From NCBI RefSeq assembly GCF_900188125.1, contig NZ_FZOW01000034.1, positions 1-37,824 on the forward strand: 37,824 bases of DNA, given 5' to 3'. The translations under genes and the position numbers were made by a program. Below the pieces are notes generated by a model. That model was not told the origin of the DNA. It was given only the letters and a program-made list of their open reading frames with translations, and made no database searches. The stretch's first letter is position 1, and each line of letters opens with the position of its first letter. This DNA is from Rhodococcoides kyotonense (GTDB taxonomy: Bacteria; Actinomycetota; Actinomycetes; Mycobacteriales; Mycobacteriaceae). Shown here piece after piece: positions 29,240 to 37,750 of this stretch.

Positions 29240-30349
29240 GTTCACCCGCGCCATATCCCCGTCGTAATAGTCGATCAACCTCTGGTCCATGACCTTTCGC
29301 CACAGTGGCGGAACGAGTGCGCACACGATCATCACCGCATAGCCGGCCGGAAGCTGCGGTGACTCGTCGACGGTCCGCAGTGCCTGATACCGCCGCACGG
29401 GGTTGGCGTGGTGGTCGCTGTGCCGCTGCAGGTGGTAGAGGAACAGGTTGCTCCACAGGTGATCACTGTTCCAGCTGTGCGTGTGGTTGCAGCGTTCGTA
29501 CTTGCCGTTCGACCGCTTCTGTCGCAGCAGACCGTAGTGCTCGAGGTAGTTGGCTGCCTCGAACAGGATGACGGCGATGGCCGCCTGCAGAACCAGGTAG
29601 GGCGCCACCTGCCATCCGAACGCGGCGATCAGTATCGCGAACAGCACGATCGACATGGCCAAGGCGTTGAACAGGTGATTGTGTGCCGTCCACGTCTTCT
29701 TGCCGACGCGATCGAGCCGTCGCTGCTCGAGCTCCCACGCGGATTTGATTCCGCCGAACATGCTGCGTGGCAGAAACTTCCAGAAACTCTCACCGTAGCG
29801 CGCCGACGCCGGATCCTCGGGGGTCGCGACGCGGACGTGGTGCCCGTGATTGTGCTCCACGTAGAAGTGCCCGTAGAACGCCTGTGCCAGAGTGATTTTC
29901 GACAGCCACCGCTCGGCGTTCTCACGCTTGTGCCCGAGTTCGTGTGCCGCGTTGATGCCGACGCCGCCGACGATGCCGATCGTCACCGCCAGCCCGATGC
30001 GTTCGGGCACACCGAGCGGTCCGTAAGCCCAGAGATAGCATGCCGCAATCAATCCCGCGTACTGCAACGGGATCAGTAGATACAGGCACCAGCGGTAGTA
30101 CTTGTCGTTCTCGAGTGCCTCCGCGGCTTCGAGCGGTGGATTCGACTTGTCGACGCCGGCGAATGCGTCGACGAGCGGTACGGCAACCGCGATGATGATC
30201 AGGCCCAGCGCCCAGAACGCTCCAGGACCGAGCCACGTCACCAATCCCCAGGCCATGAACGGACTCAGAGGGATCACGAGACCGAGTGGCCACAGGTATC
30301 GCTTGGGGTCACGCCACCCGAGAGTCGGCGCTGAAGGGGATGCGCTCAT
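29231..30349 (-). CDS. alkB: Alkane 1-monooxygenase
   Basis: 372 residues, integral membrane non-heme di-iron hydroxylase. All histidine boxes are present: HELGHK (136-141), HNHGHH (166-171), the AlkB signature NYLEHYGLLRQ (267-277) and LQRHSDHHA (307-315). About six hydrophobic helices precede and separate them. It hydroxylates the terminal carbon of n-alkanes using electrons from rubredoxin and rubredoxin reductase. Rhodococcal alkB genes are often followed by rubredoxin genes; none is here, so electrons must come from proteins encoded elsewhere. Divergent from a monoacylglycerol lipase gene. The final residues MARVNGG lie within a class B element. Confidence 0.95.
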   Translation of the reverse strand: MSASPSAPTLGWRDPKRYLWPLGLVIPLSPFMAWGLVTWLGPGAFWALGLIIIAVAVPLVDAFAGVDKSNPPLEAAEALENDKYYRWCLYLLIPLQYAGLIAACYLWAYGPLGVPERIGLAVTIGIVGGVGINAAHELGHKRENAERWLSKITLAQAFYGHFYVEHNHGHHVRVATPEDPASARYGESFWKFLPRSMFGGIKSAWELEQRRLDRVGKKTWTAHNHLFNALAMSIVLFAILIAAFGWQVAPYLVLQAAIAVILFEAANYLEHYGLLRQKRSNGKYERCNHTHSWNSDHLWSNLFLYHLQRHSDHHANPVRRYQALRTVDESPQLPAGYAVMIVCALVPPLWRKVMDQRLIDYYDGDMARVNGG

Positions 30350-30524
30350 CGAGGTCGCATACCCCCTCGCTGAAAATCAAGCACCGGCCGGACGACAATC
30401 ACTGAAAATTTACCTCTACTAACAAACTCATCGACACCACAACCCGGTCCGTTACTCGTGTGTACTTCGACACGGTCACATGGTGGGATTGCCACACAAC
30501 TTGTTCTGTGAGGGGGACAACACA
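30350..30524. other. Divergent alkB/lipase intergenic region
   Basis: 175 bases holding both promoters. CTGAAAAT occurs at 30370-30377 and 30402-30409, 32 bases apart and thus on the same helix face, near the alkB side; it could be a regulator site, weakly supported. GAGGGGGA provides a ribosome site for the lipase gene. The AT-rich stretch 30400-30430 is the likely alkB promoter. No clear palindrome was found. Confidence 0.35.
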
Positions 30525-31355
30525 ATGAAGAGCAGCGACGCGTCGTTCACCGGCGTCCATGGAACCACGATCGTCTACGACGTCCATCTGCCCGAGAATC
30601 CATCAGGCTTCCTCGTCCTGTCCCACGGTCTCGGGGAGCACGCGGGCCGGTACGGCGAGGTCATCGAGCGACTGTGCGGGCTCGGCCTTGCGGTATACGC
30701 CGTGGATCATCGCGGTCACGGCCGTTCCGGCGGCAAGCGACTCGAGCTGAAGGATTGGTCCGACTACATCACCGATCTCCACGAACTCTTCCGCATCGCC
30801 CGCGCCGCGCACCCCGGCGAGAAGGCATTTCTTCTGGGCCACAGCATGGGCGGCGCGATCGCCTTGTCCTACGCGCTCGAATACCAAGCCCAGCTCGACG
30901 CGTTGATGTTGTCCGGCCCCGCCGTCGTGCTCGGCGACAGCACACCCAAGATCCTGATTCCGATCGGCAAGCTCCTCGGCAGGATCGCGCCCGGTGTGCC
31001 GGTCCAGACGCTCGATTCGGCGCATGTCTCGCGTGACCCTGCCGTCGTCGCCGCGTACGACGCCGATCCCTTGGTGCATCACGGCAAGATCCCTGCCGGT
31101 GTCGCCGCCGGGCTCGTCGGCGCCATGGAAAGCTTCCCGACGCGGTTGCCGTCCCTCACCATTCCGGTTCTGCTGCAACATGGCAGCGAGGACAAGCTCG
31201 CCGACGTCAGTGGCAGCCGCATGATCGCCGAGACAGCAGGCTCGACCGATCTCACGATCGAGATCTACGACGGCCTCTATCACGAGATCTTCAACGAACC
31301 CGAACGCGCACAGGTGCTCGACGACCTGGTTGCCTGGCTGACCCCGAGAATCTAG
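30525..31355 (+). CDS. Monoacylglycerol lipase (Rv0183-like)
   Basis: 276 residues from ATG 30525 behind GAGGGGGA. It matches the mycobacterial monoacylglycerol lipase Rv0183 nearly end to end: LVLSHGLGEHAGRYGEV, VYAVDHRGHGRSGGKRL, LLGHSMGGAIALSYALE with nucleophile S107, SRDPAVVAAYDADPLVHHGKIPAG, the catalytic Asp in GSEDKLADVSGSR and His in YDGLYHEIFNEPERAQVLDDLVAWL. It hydrolyses monoacylglycerols to glycerol and fatty acid. No signal peptide is evident, although mycobacterial homologues are found at the cell wall. Its stop overlaps the stop of the convergent amidohydrolase gene. Confidence 0.93.
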   Translation: MKSSDASFTGVHGTTIVYDVHLPENPSGFLVLSHGLGEHAGRYGEVIERLCGLGLAVYAVDHRGHGRSGGKRLELKDWSDYITDLHELFRIARAAHPGEKAFLLGHSMGGAIALSYALEYQAQLDALMLSGPAVVLGDSTPKILIPIGKLLGRIAPGVPVQTLDSAHVSRDPAVVAAYDADPLVHHGKIPAGVAAGLVGAMESFPTRLPSLTIPVLLQHGSEDKLADVSGSRMIAETAGSTDLTIEIYDGLYHEIFNEPERAQVLDDLVAWLTPRI

Positions 31356-32230
31356 ATCCCGAACAGCCGTGCGCCGTTGTGATAGCACACATCTCGCACC
31401 CAGTCGTCTCCGAGGCCGAGGCGCTGGACTGCGTTCAGTGCTTCGGCGTACGTGTACGGGATGTTCGGGAAGTCGCTGCCGAACAGGATGCGATCCTGCA
31501 GATCGACCAGCCGTGACCTGCTCTGGGGCGGAAACGGCCACGACGCCTCGGAGAAGTCGGTGAACGCCATCGTGGTGTCGAGTCGCACGTTCTCGAATTC
31601 GTCTGCGATGAACAGGAACTCGTCGTACTCCGGCATTCCCATGTGCGCGATGATCAGCGGGAGTCGCGGGAACCGGTGCAGCAGAGCGGTGATCGGGCCA
31701 GGGCCGGTGTAGGTTCCCGGCGTCGGTCCCGAACCACAGTGAATCACGACGGGTACCGACGCGTCCTCGATGGCGCCCCACACCGGGTCGAGCAGTGGAT
31801 CGTTGGGCGAATAGTTGCCGACCTGGATGTGCGACTTGAAGATTCGCGCACCACCGACGATGGCGTCGCGGACGTACTGTCCCGCAGATTCCTCGGGGTA
31901 GAACGTCGCCGTGTGCACACAATCGGGGGTTCGTGCAGCGAATTCCGCACCCCACGAGTTGAGCCACGCCGCCATGTCCGGCTTGTGCGGGTAGATCATC
32001 GACGTGAAGCCTCGAACGCCGAACTCGCGCAGTGTGTTCAGGCGAACGTCCTCGTCGTGTCGGTACGAGATCGGCCACTGCATACCCGTGAGCGGCCCCA
32101 CCGAATCGAAGTACGCCCATACCTTGTCCATGACGTTCTTCGGCATGAAATGGGTGTGAACGTCGAAGATCCCGGGAAGCCCCAACTCTTCCCAGAACCG
32201 TCGGACGTCGCGTGTTTCAGCGGGCGACAT
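31352..32230 (-). CDS. Amidohydrolase 2 (ACMSD-like) family metal-dependent hydrolase
   Basis: 292 residues from ATG 32228-32230, overlapping the end of the dienelactone hydrolase gene by 14 bases. Metal and catalytic motifs: FDVHTHFMP (HxH), VVIHCGSGP (His on strand 5), LIIAHMGMPEYDEF (strand 6) and ILFGSDFPNIPYTYAEAL with the catalytic Asp. This family decarboxylates or hydrolyses aromatic-derived acids (for example ACMSD and gamma-resorcylate decarboxylase). Substrate unknown. Co-transcription with a dienelactone hydrolase family gene suggests a shared catabolic role. Confidence 0.87.
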   Translation of the reverse strand: MSPAETRDVRRFWEELGLPGIFDVHTHFMPKNVMDKVWAYFDSVGPLTGMQWPISYRHDEDVRLNTLREFGVRGFTSMIYPHKPDMAAWLNSWGAEFAARTPDCVHTATFYPEESAGQYVRDAIVGGARIFKSHIQVGNYSPNDPLLDPVWGAIEDASVPVVIHCGSGPTPGTYTGPGPITALLHRFPRLPLIIAHMGMPEYDEFLFIADEFENVRLDTTMAFTDFSEASWPFPPQSRSRLVDLQDRILFGSDFPNIPYTYAEALNAVQRLGLGDDWVRDVCYHNGARLFGI

Positions 32231-32897
32231 GCGTGTCGAACCATTCGAGCGTCTTCGCCCACGCGTCGGCAGATGCCTCCGCGTTGTACACCGCAGGTCG
32301 ATCGTTGCAGTGGAAGCCGTGCTCTCCCTGTGCGTATCGCGTGATCTCGGTGGACACCGGGGACGTCGCAGCGGCGGTGCGCAGCTGCTCGACCTCGTCG
32401 ACGGGGATACCCTTGTCCAGGTCGCCGAAGAACCCGTGCCACGGGGTCTGCAGGGCGTCGGCGCCCGACAGCATCGTCGGATACCCGAAGCGGCCCTTGC
32501 CGATTCCGCCGCCGTAGAACGTCGCGGACGCGCCGAGGGGGCGTCGTACCGCGGTGTGGAAGGCGACCGTGCCGCCCATGCAGAACCCGACGATCGCGGA
32601 CTGCGTCGGCTCGAAACTACGCTCGGCCAACTCGCTGAACGCAGCGTCGACGTCGGCATCGATCTCGTCGGCCTTCAACGCTCCGATCGAGGCCATGGCC
32701 GAATCCATGTCGCTGTAGTCGTGCACCTGCTTGTCCTGCCGGTGGAACAGGTGAGGTGCGGTGGCGACCCAGCCTGCGTCGGCGAAGCGACGGCAGACGT
32801 CGACGATGTGATCGGTGACGCCGAACGCTTCCTGAATCACGACGACTCCGCCGCGTGCAGGTCCTGTGGGCTCGAGAGTGGTGAGAGGGGTGCTCAT
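32217..32897 (-). CDS. Dienelactone hydrolase family protein
   Basis: 226 residues. The alpha/beta hydrolase core has the DLH-type cysteine nucleophile in VGFCMGGTVAF, with a late Asp (FFGDLDKGIP) and His (GEHGFHCND). GGVVVIQEAFGVTDHIVDVCRRFADAGW at the start is the DLH signature. Members open lactone rings such as dienelactone in chlorocatechol breakdown, but many act on other esters; no catechol genes are nearby. Heads a two-gene unit with the overlapping amidohydrolase gene. Confidence 0.9.
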   Translation of the reverse strand: MSTPLTTLEPTGPARGGVVVIQEAFGVTDHIVDVCRRFADAGWVATAPHLFHRQDKQVHDYSDMDSAMASIGALKADEIDADVDAAFSELAERSFEPTQSAIVGFCMGGTVAFHTAVRRPLGASATFYGGGIGKGRFGYPTMLSGADALQTPWHGFFGDLDKGIPVDEVEQLRTAAATSPVSTEITRYAQGEHGFHCNDRPAVYNAEASADAWAKTLEWFDTHVAR

Positions 32898-32987
32898 CGC
32901 TCGATTCGATCACAGCCGAATGCACCTCGAGGGAGCGGGTTTTGTACCGTGGGTCACAGAGGTCTCCTGCCGATGAGAGGACAGTTC

Positions 32988-33980
32988 ATGCGCGCGGTAC
33001 ACATCACGAGGCTCGACGGGCCGGAATCGGTGGAGATCGTCGACGTCGACGAACCTGCCGCCCGCGACGATGCGGTGGTCGTCGACGTCCACGCCGCAGG
33101 TGTCGCGTTCCCGGATGCGCTGCTGACTCGCGGCCTGTACCAGTACAAGCCGGATCTGCCGTTCGTGCCCGGAAGTGAGATCGCCGGAGTCGTGCGGTCC
33201 GCGCCGGAGGGTTCCGGATTCGCAGCAGGCGACCGCGTCGCCGCGCTCACGGGCCTGTCCGACGGCATGGCCGAGGTCGCCGTCGTCTCCCCCGACACCG
33301 TGTTCAAGCTGCCCGACGCAGTCTCGCTGACGGCGGGCGCCGGGTTGCTGTTCAACGACCTGACGGTGCACTTCGCACTGCGCGAGCGCGGACGCCTCAC
33401 CGAGGGCGAGACCGTCCTGGTGCACGGCGCCGCGGGTGGAATCGGCACGTCGGCACTACGCATGGCGCCGGTGCTCGGGGCGTCGAAGGTGATCGCCGTC
33501 GTCAGCTCGGAAGCGAAGGCCGACATCGCGCGTGCTGCCGGTGCCACCGACGTCGTGCTCGTGACCGACGAGACCGGACGCGGGTGGAAGGACGCCGTCA
33601 AGGAGCTGACGGGAGGCAAGGGCGTCGACGTCGTCGTCGATCCCGTCGGTGGTGACCGGTTCACCGACAGCATTCGCAGCCTGGCGCCGTCGGGACGCGT
33701 TCTCGTACTCGGATTCACGGGCGGCGAAATTCCGACGGTCAAGGTCAATCGCCTGCTGCTGAACAACGTCGACGTCGTCGGAGTCGGGTGGGGCGCATGG
33801 TGGATGACGCGTCCGGGCTACCTCGCGACCCAGTGGGCCGAACTGGAACCACTGCTCGCCTCCGGAAAGCTGACGGCCCCCGAGCCCTCGGTGTTTCCGA
33901 TCGAGAAGGCCGCCGAAGCGATTGCCTCCCTCGAAAACCGCACGGCGGCCGGGAAAGTCGTTCTGCAGCTAGTCCGGTAG
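32988..33980 (+). CDS. NADPH:quinone oxidoreductase family (MDR) protein
   Basis: 330 residues from ATG 32988, seven bases after GAGAGGA. Medium-chain dehydrogenase fold without the structural zinc cysteines: GroES-like N-domain (VDVHAAGVAFPDALLTRGLYQYKPDLPFVPGSEIAGVV), then a Rossmann domain with VLVHGAAGGIGTSALRMA (about 142-158) and VDVVVDPVGGDRFTDSIRSL. Such enzymes reduce quinones, enones or acrylyl-CoA-type substrates with NADPH. Substrate unknown. The 3' end overlaps antisense with the ABC1 kinase gene by 12 bases. Confidence 0.9.
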   Translation: MRAVHITRLDGPESVEIVDVDEPAARDDAVVVDVHAAGVAFPDALLTRGLYQYKPDLPFVPGSEIAGVVRSAPEGSGFAAGDRVAALTGLSDGMAEVAVVSPDTVFKLPDAVSLTAGAGLLFNDLTVHFALRERGRLTEGETVLVHGAAGGIGTSALRMAPVLGASKVIAVVSSEAKADIARAAGATDVVLVTDETGRGWKDAVKELTGGKGVDVVVDPVGGDRFTDSIRSLAPSGRVLVLGFTGGEIPTVKVNRLLLNNVDVVGVGWGAWWMTRPGYLATQWAELEPLLASGKLTAPEPSVFPIEKAAEAIASLENRTAAGKVVLQLVR

Positions 33981-35324
33981 CACGACGCCACGGGCCTGGG
34001 ACAGGGCTGCGACCTCGGCCGGAAACACGTTCTTGAACACGAACGGGTCCGTGCCGAGTGCCCAGTCCGGGGCCAATTCGATTGCGTATCGTTCGAAGTA
34101 GCCGAGCTGCTTGCCCACGAGGATCAGCTCCTCGGGGCTCGACGTCCGGTACTGCTGGCCCATGCCGACGAGCGCCTTGATGAAGTCGGTCAAGCTGAAG
34201 TGCGCCAACGTGTCCGACAGCATCGGCGCGAACACGGCCTGCAGGATCATCCCGACCTCGGCGTCGGTGCCGACGTCGTCGGACACGATTCCGAGGCGCT
34301 TCACGCTGCCCGCGAGCCGCGTGAAATCGCCGTCGATCACGGTGGCGTGGAACAGATCCTGCAGCAGCAGGCGCCATTGCTCGTCGAGCTCGCCCATGAC
34401 GCCGAAGTCGAGGAACGACACCCGGCCGTCGTCGAGAACCCAGACGTTGCCCGCGTGCACGTCGCCGTGGAAAAGCCCGTGCAGGACAAGCGCTTCCATC
34501 CAGACCTTGGCAGCGCGCCGCACGATCAACTCGGACTCGGTGCCCGGCTCGCACTGATCGAGCGGCGAACCGTGCATCCGTTCCATGCAGATGACGCGGT
34601 TGCCGCAGTACTCGGCGATCACCTCGGGTGCGGTGACGAACTTGTTGTCGCCGAATGCGGAGATCGCCTCACGAAACGCGGCTTGCCGACGCGCCTCGAC
34701 GACGCTGTCCAGTTCGGCGAACGTCGCGGCGTGCAGGTCGACGATGATCGCCGACGCGTTGGCCGTGGAGAAGAACGCGATGTACTTCTCGAGTGCCCGG
34801 GCGAACACGTACGCGATGCGCAGATCGATCTTCATACGGTGGTAGATGCCGCGGCGTTGGACCTTCATGACGGCTTCACGGCCGTCGTGCAGTACGCACA
34901 GATGCACCTGCGCGACGGACGCCGACGACAGTGGCACGTCGTCGAAACGCAGGAAGAGTTCGTCGGTGCCGCGCCCGAGGTCCGCTTCGATGATCGTGCG
35001 AGCCTGGGCCCCGGGGAAGGGCGGCACCTCGTCGAGACAGCGCAGGCATGTGTCGGCGAGGACTTTCGGGAACAGACCGGGCGACGAGCCCATCAGCTGT
35101 CCCACCTTGACGAACGTCGGGCCGAGCGTGAAGAACGCGTCGACGACGCCTTCCGACGCGTGCGTCGCCCAGCCGCGACGCGGGCGGCGAATCCACCGAC
35201 CCATCGCGAGGACCTGGTAGAAAACGAGGACCGCGCCGATCACGACGAGCCGCAGGAACTCCCGCACGCCGAACTGGCGCAGAGGAGGAGGCGGCACCCG
35301 TGTCGCCGTAACACCGCTGCTCAT
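33969..35324 (-). CDS. ABC1/UbiB-family atypical kinase
   Basis: 451 residues. The AarF/UbiB/COQ8 kinase-like core shows FVKVGQLMGSSPGLFP (KxGQ motif, about 72-87), an Ala-rich loop LSSASVAQVH (replacing the usual glycine loop), the catalytic HGDVHAGNVWV and the metal-binding LDFGVMGELD. A hydrophobic segment FLRLVVIGAVLVFYQVLAM (about 24-42) may anchor it to the membrane. In bacteria UbiB supports ubiquinone synthesis; in this order, which uses menaquinone, the role is unclear, perhaps isoprenoid-lipid handling. Neighbouring quinone oxidoreductase is suggestive only. Confidence 0.9.
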   Translation of the reverse strand: MSSGVTATRVPPPPLRQFGVREFLRLVVIGAVLVFYQVLAMGRWIRRPRRGWATHASEGVVDAFFTLGPTFVKVGQLMGSSPGLFPKVLADTCLRCLDEVPPFPGAQARTIIEADLGRGTDELFLRFDDVPLSSASVAQVHLCVLHDGREAVMKVQRRGIYHRMKIDLRIAYVFARALEKYIAFFSTANASAIIVDLHAATFAELDSVVEARRQAAFREAISAFGDNKFVTAPEVIAEYCGNRVICMERMHGSPLDQCEPGTESELIVRRAAKVWMEALVLHGLFHGDVHAGNVWVLDDGRVSFLDFGVMGELDEQWRLLLQDLFHATVIDGDFTRLAGSVKRLGIVSDDVGTDAEVGMILQAVFAPMLSDTLAHFSLTDFIKALVGMGQQYRTSSPEELILVGKQLGYFERYAIELAPDWALGTDPFVFKNVFPAEVAALSQARGVVLPD

Positions 35325-35425
35325 GCCCTGCTCCTTGTGAGATTCTCCACACTCTCGCCGAACGAATCGCAGTCGACTGTACCTATCGGTAAAAGTCGGC
35401 CGCTCACCACCTGAAGGAGTTCACG

Positions 35426-36040
35426 ATCTCTCGCATTCGACCCGGCCGCACAGCCGTCGCCGCTGCCCTCTTCGGCTTCGCCGGCGTGCAGTATCTGCTG
35501 GCAGAGGCCTGGACAGCCCGCAACTACGACGGCTACGACCATCTCCGTGAGACCGTCAGCCAGCTGGGTGTTCCTGGGGCGTCGCCGTCTCATGCTCTGA
35601 TGAACACCGCGTTCTGTGTGTCGGCGGTATCGGTGGCGATCGCGGGGGTGAGCTCGTCGTACCTGCTGCGGCGACGCCGGCGCGCGGTGTACCTGGGGGC
35701 GACCGGCGCGTATTCGCTCGGCAGTGTCCTCGTCGCGGCCGTGCACACCGGCTCCGACAACGCAGGCATCCATGTAGCAGGCGCGCTCCTGGCCATCGGC
35801 GCGGGCAATGTGATCCCGGTGCTCGTCGGGACCGGTGTTCCGGAGTGTCCGCGCTGGTATGCGGTGGCGAGCACCGGGCTTGGCCTGGTGGGGCTTGCGG
35901 CGTCGGCGTCGTTGATCGCCGGGATCGGGCCGGTCGGGCTGGTCGAGCGGATGGCGATCGACACGTTCGTGGGCTGGGAGATTCTCACCGCGGTCACCTT
36001 GGCGCGTTCTGCCGTCAGCAGAAAAGACGCAGGCAGCTAG
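35426..36040 (+). CDS. DUF998 membrane protein with non-canonical start
   Basis: About 204 residues if translation begins at the ATC at 35426, six bases after a perfect AAGGAG (35414-35419). No ATG, GTG or TTG lies in frame near that site: the first is a GTG at 35486, which would remove most of the first membrane helix (AVAAALFGFAGVQYLLAEAW) and has no ribosome site. ATT at 35435 and ACG at 35423 are other options. The body fits DUF998: helix 1, YDHLRETVSQLGVPGASPSHALMN, then helices around VSAVSVAIAGVSSSYLL, YSLGSVLVAAVHTG, VAGALLAIGAGNVIPVLVG, STGLGLVGLAASASLIAG and the C-terminal helix. Function unknown. Rare start codon or sequence error both remain possible. Confidence 0.72.
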   Translation: MSRIRPGRTAVAAALFGFAGVQYLLAEAWTARNYDGYDHLRETVSQLGVPGASPSHALMNTAFCVSAVSVAIAGVSSSYLLRRRRRAVYLGATGAYSLGSVLVAAVHTGSDNAGIHVAGALLAIGAGNVIPVLVGTGVPECPRWYAVASTGLGLVGLAASASLIAGIGPVGLVERMAIDTFVGWEILTAVTLARSAVSRKDAGS

Positions 36041-36063
36041 GTCGGTCCTTCTAACCTGGGTCC

Positions 36064-36399
36064 ATGGCCGACGCGACAGTGATCCCCTTACGGACCGGCG
36101 CGAAGACACCGGAACCCCTCGTCCGCGACGGTATGGGCCGAGTACTGCGTCGTATACGGCAGGACCAGAAACGGACGCTCGACGACGTGGCATCGGAAGC
36201 ACGGGTGTCGATGCCGTATCTGTCCGAGATCGAGCGTGGCCGCAAGGAAGCGTCATCGGAGGTGCTGTCCGCGCTGTGCGGCGCGTTGGACATCAGGCCG
36301 TCGCAGCTGTTGATGCTGACGGGCCGCGAGCTCGCCGGGGCGTCGCCGATCCGGCGAGTCTCGCGTGGTCCCGCACCGGTGACCATGATGGCCGCCTGA
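36064..36399 (+). CDS. XRE-type regulator of the ClgR/PopR group
   Basis: 111 residues. The helix-turn-helix spans about residues 25-82: MGRVLRRIRQDQKRTLDDVASEARVSMPYLSEIERGRKEASSEVLSALCGALDI, matching ClgR/PopR, the activators of clp protease genes in actinobacteria. TAACCT six bases before the ATG and no ribosome site suggest a leaderless transcript. The C-terminal AA (MMAA) is of the kind seen in Clp-degraded regulators such as PopR/ClgR, which would close a feedback loop. It faces the clpP pair, whose stop is 5 bases away. Streptomyces clpP3-clpP4 lie beside popR, a similar arrangement. Confidence 0.82.
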   Translation: MADATVIPLRTGAKTPEPLVRDGMGRVLRRIRQDQKRTLDDVASEARVSMPYLSEIERGRKEASSEVLSALCGALDIRPSQLLMLTGRELAGASPIRRVSRGPAPVTMMAA

Positions 36400-36403
36400 G
36401 CCT

Positions 36404-36994
36404 TCAGTTTCTGGATTGGGCGATGTGATCCGCGAGCCCGTAGTCCACGGCCTCGGTGGCGGAGAAGATCTTGTCGCGGTCGGTGTCGCGGCGCAGGATC
36501 GCCGGTTCCTGTCCCGTGTGGCGCGCGAGGATGGTCTCCATCTCGGACCGCACCCGGACGATCTCGTCCCGCTGGAGCGACAGATCCGAGATGACGCCCT
36601 CGCCGCCTCCCGACGGCTGGTGCAACAGAACTCTGGCGTGCGCCAACATGATTCGCTTACCCGGGGCTCCGGCTGCCATCAGCACTCCGGCGGCCGACGC
36701 TGCCTGCCCGACGCAGAACGTGGACACGTCGGGTCGGATGTACTCCATCGTGTCGTAGATGGCCGTCATCGCCGTGAACGATCCGCCGGGTGAGTTGATG
36801 TAGAGGCTGATGTCCGCGTCGGGGTTGTCGGACTCGAGATGGAACAGCTGAGCGATGACGACGTTGGCGACGCCGTCGTCGATCTCTGTGCCCAGGAAGA
36901 TGACTCGCTCGTTCAGGAGTCGGCTGTAGATGTCGTAGGCTCGTTCGCCGCTGTGCGTGCGTTCGACGACGGTCGGAATGGTGTATTGACTCAT
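36404..36994 (-). CDS. clpP: ATP-dependent Clp protease proteolytic subunit (second of pair)
   Basis: 196 residues. Triad: S100 in VGQAASAAGVLMAAG, H125 in VLLHQPSGG and D174 in TDRDKIFSATEAVDYGLAD. SLYINSPGGSFTAMTAIYDTM is the oxyanion strand. ClpP forms 14-mers that degrade proteins fed by ClpC or ClpX. The pair is followed neither by clpX nor preceded by tig, the usual context of the main clpP1P2 operon, so this is probably a second (clpP3/P4-like) pair. It starts 5 bases after the stop of the upstream clpP. Confidence 0.93.
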   Translation of the reverse strand: MSQYTIPTVVERTHSGERAYDIYSRLLNERVIFLGTEIDDGVANVVIAQLFHLESDNPDADISLYINSPGGSFTAMTAIYDTMEYIRPDVSTFCVGQAASAAGVLMAAGAPGKRIMLAHARVLLHQPSGGGEGVISDLSLQRDEIVRVRSEMETILARHTGQEPAILRRDTDRDKIFSATEAVDYGLADHIAQSRN

Positions 36995-36999
36995 GAGTT

Positions 37000-37623
37000 C
37001 TACAGCCCCACTTTCTGTTTCGCTGCCGATGGCCTGATGTCGTCGAGTGTGGTCACAACGGTGTCGACGAGTCCGTATGCGCGCGCCTGCTCGGCGGTGA
37101 ACCAGCGATCACGTTCGCTGTCGGCGGTCACGGTGTCGATGTCGTGACCGGAATGTTCGGCATTGAGCTTGTGCATCAACGCTTTCGTGTACTCGAGGTT
37201 CTCGGCCTGAATCTCGATGTCGACAGCGGTGCCGCGGATGCCGGCCGACGGCTGGTGCATCATGATCCGCGCGTGCGGCAGGCTGTAGCGCTTGCCCTTC
37301 GTCCCCGCGGACAGCAGGAACTGTCCCATGCTCGCGGCGAAACCCATTGCGAGCGTGGACACATCGTTCGGAATGAGACGCATCGTGTCGAAGATCGCCA
37401 AGCCGGCGCTGACGGATCCTCCGGGGGAATTGATGTAGAGGCTGATGTCGCGGCGCGGATCGGACGCGGACAGCAGAAGAAGCTGCGCGCAGATCCGGTT
37501 CGCGATCACGTCGTCGACGGCAGCGCCGAGTACGACGATGCGTTGGTCGAGAAGCCTCGAGGACAGTTGGTCGTCGAACAGGGACGCGCCAGGTGCGTCG
37601 CCCTCGTTCATCATCGGCAACAT
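37000..37623 (-). CDS. clpP: ATP-dependent Clp protease proteolytic subunit (first of pair)
   Basis: 207 residues; AAAGGA six bases ahead of the ATG. Triad: S98 in MGFAASMGQFLLSAG, H123 in MMHQPSAG and D172 in SERDRWFTAEQARAYGLVD. Its longer N-terminus (MLPMMNEGDAPGAS) is probably processed. Divergent enough from its partner that the two likely make a hetero-tetradecamer, as ClpP1P2 do. Upstream DNA to the window's end holds one hairpin and an IS remnant, with no tig gene. Confidence 0.93.
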   Translation of the reverse strand: MLPMMNEGDAPGASLFDDQLSSRLLDQRIVVLGAAVDDVIANRICAQLLLLSASDPRRDISLYINSPGGSVSAGLAIFDTMRLIPNDVSTLAMGFAASMGQFLLSAGTKGKRYSLPHARIMMHQPSAGIRGTAVDIEIQAENLEYTKALMHKLNAEHSGHDIDTVTADSERDRWFTAEQARAYGLVDTVVTTLDDIRPSAAKQKVGL

Positions 37624-37701
37624 GGGAATCCTTTCGATCGGGCTCGGAGGTATCGGGGGCGAGTTCCAGATTGAAAGGCGCAGGCGCGGAAGGGAAGGTT
37701 T

Positions 37702-37718
37702 CTCTGCTCGGGGCAGAG
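37702..37718. terminator. Short hairpin between clpP promoter region and IS remnant
   Basis: CTCTGC (37702-37707) pairs with GCAGAG (37713-37718) around a 5-base loop. It may end the IS transposase transcript or be part of the clpP leader. The stem is short and no T-run is present, so the role is uncertain. Confidence 0.3.
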
Positions 37719-37750
37719 GACGCTGCGTGCTCGTGATGCTCCTATGACTG

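Noticed and set aside
37624..37750. Canonical ClgR or PopR box before clpP
   Set aside because: I could not find a convincing match to TTGAACTT-type or TTCGC-N5-GCGAA-type palindromes; AAAGGCGCAGGCGCGG is only suggestive.
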